Translations under genes and position numbers: made by a program
Assembly: GCA_003661825.1 (NCBI GenBank)
Contig: QMWW01000007.1
Coordinates: 1 to 17,983 of the forward strand
Reading direction: 5' to 3'
Length of the DNA: 17,983 bases
DNA from: Thermoprotei archaeon
Lineage (GTDB): Archaea > Thermoproteota > Thermoprotei_A > Sulfolobales > Desulfurococcaceae
The notes under the pieces: generated by a model
What the model saw: only the letters and a program-made list of their open reading frames with translations
Databases searched by the model: none
What the model was told of the DNA's origin: nothing
Shown: piece after piece, positions 13,764 through 17,983 of the stretch
Position numbering within the stretch: the first letter of the stretch is position 1
How the letters are laid out: the number at the start of each line of letters is the position of its first letter

Positions 13764-14426
13764 TTACTCTTCTTCTAGTTTTTTCGCGATACTCCAAGGC
13801 TCGCGCGCTCCACGGCTTGCTTCGTGTCTCTTCTTGAGCATTCTCTCCCTCTGCTTGCGCTTCCACTTATACTTGATAGTATACTTGAGTCCTCGGCTTT
13901 TACGCAATCCTCGCATCTTTTTCCCAGCACTAGTTAGCCCTCTGAACACTCTACCGCGGTGCTGTTTACTGCAAATCCATCCTATGTCGGGGTCTCTACA
14001 TATAGCTGGGTGATGCGGATCTACGAGAATTACTTCAAACCATTTGTAATTTCCATCTTCTCCGACATAATAGCTATTAAGTACCTCTAGATTAGGGTAT
14101 TTCCTAGCCACTCTTTCCTCGGCTATTAATCTAAGGCTTTTAGCAGGGGCAAATCCGTATATACCCATTCTTTTAGGTCTGCGCCCACTATCTGGTCTCG
14201 GCTTTCTGCGGCCTCCTTTCCTTACACGGACGCGGACAATTATGAAACCGAGCTTAGCCTTATAGCCTAGTGCATGGGCACGATCGAGCCTCGTAGGCCT
14301 CTCTATACGTACTACGGCTGGCTCTCTCCTCCATGCTATAAGCCGTTGCTTCATAAGCTTGCCTAACTCTCCTTCGTAGGGTTTTTTCCATAGCTCTGCC
14401 ATGTAGTGGTACATTCCTTTAACCAT
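13764..14426 (-). CDS. rpl15e: Ribosomal protein eL15
   Basis: A 220-residue large-subunit protein. The start MVKGMYHYMAELWKKPYEGEL at ATG 14426 fits the family N-terminus, with GGTG about 9 nt upstream. Very basic segments (VRVRKGGRRKPRPDSGRRPKRMGIYGFA near 65-92; the C-terminal KYKWKRKQRERMLKKRHEASRGARE) contact 23S rRNA. The frame stays open upstream to 14609, but the extra 61 codons overlap the divergent GTPase gene and look non-coding, so they are excluded. This is the first gene of the superoperon, and its promoter is shared with the GTPase gene. Confidence 0.97.
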   Translation of the reverse strand: MVKGMYHYMAELWKKPYEGELGKLMKQRLIAWRREPAVVRIERPTRLDRAHALGYKAKLGFIIVRVRVRKGGRRKPRPDSGRRPKRMGIYGFAPAKSLRLIAEERVARKYPNLEVLNSYYVGEDGNYKWFEVILVDPHHPAICRDPDIGWICSKQHRGRVFRGLTSAGKKMRGLRKSRGLKYTIKYKWKRKQRERMLKKRHEASRGAREPWSIAKKLEEE

Positions 14427-14474
14427 CGCTGTATACACCTTGTTTAAGTCGGAGTAAAATGAATATTTATCAGG

Positions 14475-14484
14475 GTTTATAAAC
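14475..14484. promoter_or_regulatory. Palindromic TATA box between eL15 and the GTPase gene
   Basis: GTTTATAAAC is its own reverse complement, so it reads as a good TATA box in both directions. Its centre is about 53 nt from the eL15 ATG and 57 nt from the GTPase TTG, giving leaders of roughly 28 and 31 nt on either side. Other A/T elements (GATAAATATTC near 14461-14471) could also serve eL15. Confidence 0.55.
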
Positions 14485-14536
14485 TTGTATAGGATAATCA
14501 ATTCTATGTACCCGCAGTCTGGCCAGTGATAAAACA

Positions 14537-15763
14537 TTGCCGCCGCCTGAGAAGATCGTGGGCATAATAGGTAAGACGAATGTAGGTAAATCGACGCTGT
14601 TTGCAGCACTAACTTTAGCTACCGTGGATATAGCTAATCACCCATTCACTACTATAAAGCCAAACATAGGCATAGGCTATGTTAGGAAGAAATGCGTTCA
14701 TGTAGAGCTTGGTTTACCGCAATGTAACCCGCGAAGCGGTTACTGTTTACGCGGTAATAGGTTTATTCCTATAAAATTAATGGATGTAGTAGGTTTGATC
14801 CCCGGAGCTAGTAAGGGACGTGGACTAGGGAATAAGTTCATGGATGACCTGAGACAAGCCGATGCATTGATACACGTAGTAGATGCGGCGGGAGCAACAG
14901 ATCCTGAAGGAAACCCTGTTAGACCTGGGACTTCTGATCCTGTAGAAGAAGTGGTAGCTATACAGAAGGAGGTAGATACCTGGTTTTACACAGTAGTTAA
15001 GCGGCTTTGGAATAATAAGATCTCTAGGCATCTGTTTAGTATGCGTGATCCGTTAGAACTTCTAGTAAAAAGCCTTTCTGGTTTAAGCATTACTAAATAC
15101 CATGTATTAGAAGCTATAAGAAAAGCTGGTTTAGAGGATAAGAGGATACGGGAATGGAGAGACGAAGATATACAAGCTTTCAGTAAGGCTCTCAGAAGCG
15201 TTAGTAAACCTATAATAGTAGCTGCCAATAAAGCCGATCTACCGGCCGCATATGATAATATAAAGAGATTGAAAAGAGAGTTTGGCGAAGAGCGAGTTAT
15301 CCCTATAAGTGCCTTGGCAGAGTACATTCTGAGAAAAGCAGCTCTTAATAGCTATATAGTTTATATACCGGGAGATCCGGAATTTAGAATTATTAGCTCA
15401 TCAAAGCTGACTAGGGAACAGAAAAAAGCATTGGAGCTCATAGAAGATAAGGTCCTCAAGAGATACGGATCAACTGGTGTACAACAACTAATAAATAGCG
15501 TCGTCTTCAACATTTTAAGGCTGATAGTAGTTTATCCCGTTGAAAATCACAATAAATATACAGACCATCATGGAAACGTTTTACCAGATGCATATCTAGT
15601 ACAACGTGATACAACAGTTAGAGATCTAGCATATATGGTGCATACTGATTTAGGGAATTCGTTCCTATATGCAATAAATGCTAAAACAGGAGAACGTGTT
15701 GGAGAGAACTACGTCTTAGAAGATAATGATGTTATTAAAATTGTAGCTGCTAAGGCCCGCTGA
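14537..15763 (+). CDS. YchF/OLA1-related GTPase with C-terminal TGS domain
   Basis: A 408-residue OBG-family P-loop GTPase. G1 is GKTNVGKST (12-20), the G3 region DVVGLIPGA (83-91), and G4 is canonical NKAD (231-234), so GTP specificity is expected, unlike OLA1/YchF proper, which binds ATP. The C-terminal TGS domain spans about 330-408. Cysteines 53, 63 and 70 between switch I and G3 resemble a metal site. Related proteins bind ribosomes, but the exact role is unknown. TTG 14537 opens the P-loop region with GTGAT about 7 nt upstream. The last 14 nt overlap the convergent DUF2095 gene. Confidence 0.92.
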   Translation: MPPPEKIVGIIGKTNVGKSTLFAALTLATVDIANHPFTTIKPNIGIGYVRKKCVHVELGLPQCNPRSGYCLRGNRFIPIKLMDVVGLIPGASKGRGLGNKFMDDLRQADALIHVVDAAGATDPEGNPVRPGTSDPVEEVVAIQKEVDTWFYTVVKRLWNNKISRHLFSMRDPLELLVKSLSGLSITKYHVLEAIRKAGLEDKRIREWRDEDIQAFSKALRSVSKPIIVAANKADLPAAYDNIKRLKREFGEERVIPISALAEYILRKAALNSYIVYIPGDPEFRIISSSKLTREQKKALELIEDKVLKRYGSTGVQQLINSVVFNILRLIVVYPVENHNKYTDHHGNVLPDAYLVQRDTTVRDLAYMVHTDLGNSFLYAINAKTGERVGENYVLEDNDVIKIVAAKAR

Positions 15764-16136
15764 GCTTACGACCTTCTCCTACCTTTCTTCTAGCTAGCTT
15801 TCTCCAGTACTCATACGCTTTCTTGTAATAGTAGTCGTCTTCTTTTGGCGGACCAAAGAACGATAATCCCTTATTTTCAATAATCTCTCTATACTCCTTA
15901 GCTTCTTCTTCTGATATCTCGCCCCTTTTCTCTAAGTAACTGATAACCTCTAGCGCTTCGCTAACAGATTTACATCTACGGAGATAGTCAGAAACCCCTG
16001 GAGTATACCCTCTCCACGGGTCTGGGAGGAGATGGTGTCTCTCTATTCTTAAAGAGATTTTGCTATTTTCTCCTTCTAGTATTTCCTTAGCCAGGTGCGG
16101 AAATCTTTTCTTGAATTCATCGATACTCATTCTCAT
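15750..16136 (-). CDS. DUF2095-type conserved archaeal protein
   Basis: A 128-residue, highly charged, mostly helical protein without membrane segments. The pattern FKKRFPHLAKEI near 8-19, 'DYLRRCKSVSEALEVISYLEKRGEIS' near 50-75, and a GLSFFGPPKEDDYY tail fits the archaeal DUF2095 family; the function is unknown. ATG at 16136 is chosen; a second ATG two codons later is possible. It is 23 nt after the GlmU-like gene on the same strand and probably co-transcribed with it. Its 3' end overlaps the convergent GTPase gene by 14 nt. Confidence 0.78.
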   Translation of the reverse strand: MRMSIDEFKKRFPHLAKEILEGENSKISLRIERHHLLPDPWRGYTPGVSDYLRRCKSVSEALEVISYLEKRGEISEEEAKEYREIIENKGLSFFGPPKEDDYYYKKAYEYWRKLARRKVGEGRKLSGP

Positions 16137-16159
16137 TAGGTTTCCCAGATACTTAATCT

Positions 16160-17434
16160 TCAGATGTATCTATGTATATCCTCTAAAATATATTCTACTT
16201 TCTCAACTTTGTAGAATTTCCCTGGAGGTACGTCACGGTAGACTACTGCGCCTGGAGCGATCCATGCATATGATCCTATCTTTACTCCAGGCATGATCGA
16301 GACGTTAACTCCTGTTTTAGCGTATCCTCCTATTACTGTCCCGAACTTTCTTCTCTCCGAAGAGATCTTTGCGCCCTTTATAGATACCTTGACTGGCTTG
16401 TTGTCAAACCTTAAATTAGCGATCATGGTTCCTGCTCCTATGTTCACGTACTCGCAGATCACGCTATCACCTATATAGGCTAGATGTGAAGCATGTACAT
16501 GCTCCATTAATACGCTCTCCTTTACCTCGACGGAAAAACCTATTCTCGCGTATTTGCAGATTACAGTGTACGGCCTGATCCTTGCGGAAGGCCCTATTTC
16601 TACATTGTCATCTATGTATACTGGGCCCTCTATATAGCTCCCCGATCTCACTAGGCTATTTTCTCCGATATACACTGGTTTTTTAATAGTTACCCAAGAC
16701 TCTACTACTCCGTTTATGCTATGTCTAAGCTCGCTTAATGCTAGCTTATTGGCTTCAATTATGTTCCAGGGAAATCCTATATCGATCCACGATCTCTCTC
16801 CTAAGTCGAATACAGAAATACGGGTTTTCTTGCCTATTTCATTCACTATATCGGTAAATTCGATCTCGCCCCGAGGACTTATAGGAACATTTCTATGTTC
16901 TAAGATATCACCCACTCTTAGTTTATAGATCCCTGCGTTAACGGTGCTTGTCACAGGTTTTTTGGGCTTTTCTATTATTCCTCTGAACAAACCCTTATCC
17001 GCTACAACTACTCCATAATTCTCTGGGTTTTTTACACGGGTTACTGCTATGACATTTCCATCCATAGCTATAATTTTATCTATGCTTCTCCAGTCTCTAA
17101 GAAACACGTCACCATACATTATTAGTACTTCCTCGTCATAATCTAAATCCTCAACAGCCTTAATTACGGCATCTCCAGTGCCCTTCTCCTCTTCTTGTTT
17201 TACTATGCTAATACGAAGATTAGTGCTATAGCGGTCTACGAATTCTTTAATCCTTTCCCCAAGATAGTTTACAACTATAATTACCTCGTCTACTTTGTTA
17301 CTACTCCTTTCTAACGCGCCTAGCTGCCATTGGAGTAAGGGTTTACATAGAATTGGAATAAGAGCCTTCGGCCTAGTCTCAGTAATGGGTCTTAATCTTA
17401 AACCCCTACCTGCTGCCAGTATTATTGCTTTCAT
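16160..17434 (-). CDS. Bifunctional sugar-1-phosphate nucleotidylyltransferase/acetyltransferase (GlmU-like)
   Basis: A 424-residue two-domain enzyme expected to make UDP-GlcNAc or a related nucleotide sugar for glycans. The N-terminal nucleotidyltransferase domain (about 1-240) has AAGRGLRLRP (7-16), PKALIPI (22-28) and a metal-binding YGDV (107-110). The C-terminal part (about 250-415) is a left-handed beta-helix of hexapeptide repeats. SHLAYIGDS (316-324) followed by VNIGAGTMIANLRFDNK matches the GlmU acetyltransferase site; H317 aligns with the catalytic His of E. coli GlmU. The architecture resembles the Sulfolobus tokodaii ST0452 enzyme. ATG 17434 lies 29 nt inside the upstream SPOUT-like gene. 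Which sugars it uses is an inference. Confidence 0.93.
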   Translation of the reverse strand: MKAIILAAGRGLRLRPITETRPKALIPILCKPLLQWQLGALERSSNKVDEVIIVVNYLGERIKEFVDRYSTNLRISIVKQEEEKGTGDAVIKAVEDLDYDEEVLIMYGDVFLRDWRSIDKIIAMDGNVIAVTRVKNPENYGVVVADKGLFRGIIEKPKKPVTSTVNAGIYKLRVGDILEHRNVPISPRGEIEFTDIVNEIGKKTRISVFDLGERSWIDIGFPWNIIEANKLALSELRHSINGVVESWVTIKKPVYIGENSLVRSGSYIEGPVYIDDNVEIGPSARIRPYTVICKYARIGFSVEVKESVLMEHVHASHLAYIGDSVICEYVNIGAGTMIANLRFDNKPVKVSIKGAKISSERRKFGTVIGGYAKTGVNVSIMPGVKIGSYAWIAPGAVVYRDVPPGKFYKVEKVEYILEDIHRYI

Positions 17435-17983
17435 GGCTTATCATCGATCTATATTTACTGTATATTGTAGTTGATAAAGCTACAAGACCAGCCGCAGCTG
17501 CGTAATCGGTTGATAAAGTTATGCCAGGGGCTATATCTACTACTAAATCGGCGAAACGATATATTCCGGGAGGGATTCCCCTTCGTGATCCAAACAGTAG
17601 ATTGATCCTCTTCCTTGTTTTAAGAATGATATCAGTCAGCATCTCTTGGACATCTCCTATGTATTTGCCCTCGGGTTCAAATACTATTATTATCTCATTA
17701 CTTCTATCTCGTACCAGTTGATGAAGATCCATAACATATACTGGTACTTTATAGGGTTTTCTTGGATAACTCTTTACCTGGATGTGATACCTAGAATTAA
17801 TACCTTCAATTATATTATTGATAAAAACGCTTAGTGAATATGCATCAACTAATCCCGTAGGCGCGATGACTAGTTCTCGAACCTCAAAATTTTGCACTTC
17901 TCTACCAATACGCTTACCCATTTCACTTACTGCATCTAGTGGACCGAGGTAAGGCATTTGTACAATAGCTATTCTCCTAAATA
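17406..17983 (-). CDS. SPOUT-like protein, probably truncated by the window edge
   Basis: At least 183 residues from ATG 17957, but the frame stays open to the edge and the extra codons (FRRIAIVQ before MPYLGP) extend a plausible first beta strand, so the true start is probably outside the window. The C-terminal segment FGSRRGIPPGIYRFADLVVDIAPGITLSTDYAAAAGL resembles the knotted cofactor-binding region of SPOUT RNA methyltransferases. An AGGAG at 17974-17978 would serve a start near 17966, but there is no ATG, GTG or TTG there. The 3' end overlaps the GlmU-like gene by 29 nt. Family assignment is tentative and the target RNA is unknown. Confidence 0.6.
   Translation of the reverse strand, partial: FRRIAIVQMPYLGPLDAVSEMGKRIGREVQNFEVRELVIAPTGLVDAYSLSVFINNIIEGINSRYHIQVKSYPRKPYKVPVYVMDLHQLVRDRSNEIIIVFEPEGKYIGDVQEMLTDIILKTRKRINLLFGSRRGIPPGIYRFADLVVDIAPGITLSTDYAAAAGLVALSTTIYSKYRSMISHESNNTGSR

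Noticed and set aside
14427..14609. Upstream extension of the eL15 frame by 61 codons
   Set aside because: It overlaps the divergent GTPase gene and the promoter region, has no ribosome site, and the family N-terminus MVKGMYHYMAEL begins at 14426.
1..17983. CRISPR arrays, insertion sequences, prophage or attachment sites
   Set aside because: No spaced direct repeats, transposase or integrase genes, or duplicated tRNA ends were seen; gene content is entirely core housekeeping.

Overview
The window is chromosomal DNA from a hyperthermophilic crenarchaeon, most likely a Desulfurococcales-type organism. Every recognisable gene is archaeal: a family B DNA polymerase, NAC, aEF-2, Rrp4/Rrp41/Rrp42, SBDS, proteasome alpha, Brix/Imp4, Pcc1, prefoldin beta, RNase P proteins and eL15, eL38 and eL43. 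Supporting signs are TATA boxes about 26 nt from expected transcript starts, GGTGA-type ribosome sites, many TTG and GTG starts, AGA/AGG arginine codons, frequent CTAG, and short tRNA introns after anticodon position 37. I cannot fix the genus.

Layout. Bases 1-958 carry a left-truncated polB and nac (both minus), with a divergent promoter region shared with a beta-CASP RNase (959-2236, plus). Bases 2237-2700 hold eL38 (minus) and an intron-containing tRNA-Asn(GTT) (minus). A small winged-helix gene (2700-2948, plus) converges on the aEF-2 gene (2983-5193, minus).

Bases 5263-14426 are almost entirely minus strand and form the archaeal 'exosome superoperon'. In transcription order it reads eL15, COG1325 RNA-binding protein, Rpp30, Pop5/Rpp14, [C/D-box sRNA candidate, tRNA-Leu(TAA) with intron], proteasome alpha, SBDS, Rrp4, Rrp41, Rrp42, eL43, Brix/Imp4, Pcc1 (KEOPS), prefoldin beta, DUF3194, DHH phosphoesterase. 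The genes abut or overlap by a few bases, and Shine-Dalgarno sites often lie in the upstream stop region. The cluster ties together RNA processing and decay (exosome, RNase P), ribosome assembly (Brix, SBDS, eL15, eL43), tRNA modification (Pcc1), and protein folding and turnover (prefoldin, proteasome).

Bases 14427-14536 are a divergent promoter region centred on a perfectly palindromic TATA box, between eL15 and a YchF/OLA1-like GTPase with a TGS domain (14537-15763, plus). The last block (minus) is a short operon: a SPOUT-like protein running off the right edge, a GlmU-like bifunctional sugar-1-phosphate nucleotidylyltransferase/acetyltransferase, and a DUF2095 protein.

No mobile element, CRISPR array or prophage is visible, and no gene-free stretch exceeds 300 bases. 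The most notable items are an unannotated C/D-box guide RNA (about 12103-12161), an RNase P Pop5 subunit with an N-terminal membrane helix, the palindromic bidirectional TATA box, and a tRNA-Asn intron that duplicates one strand of the anticodon stem.
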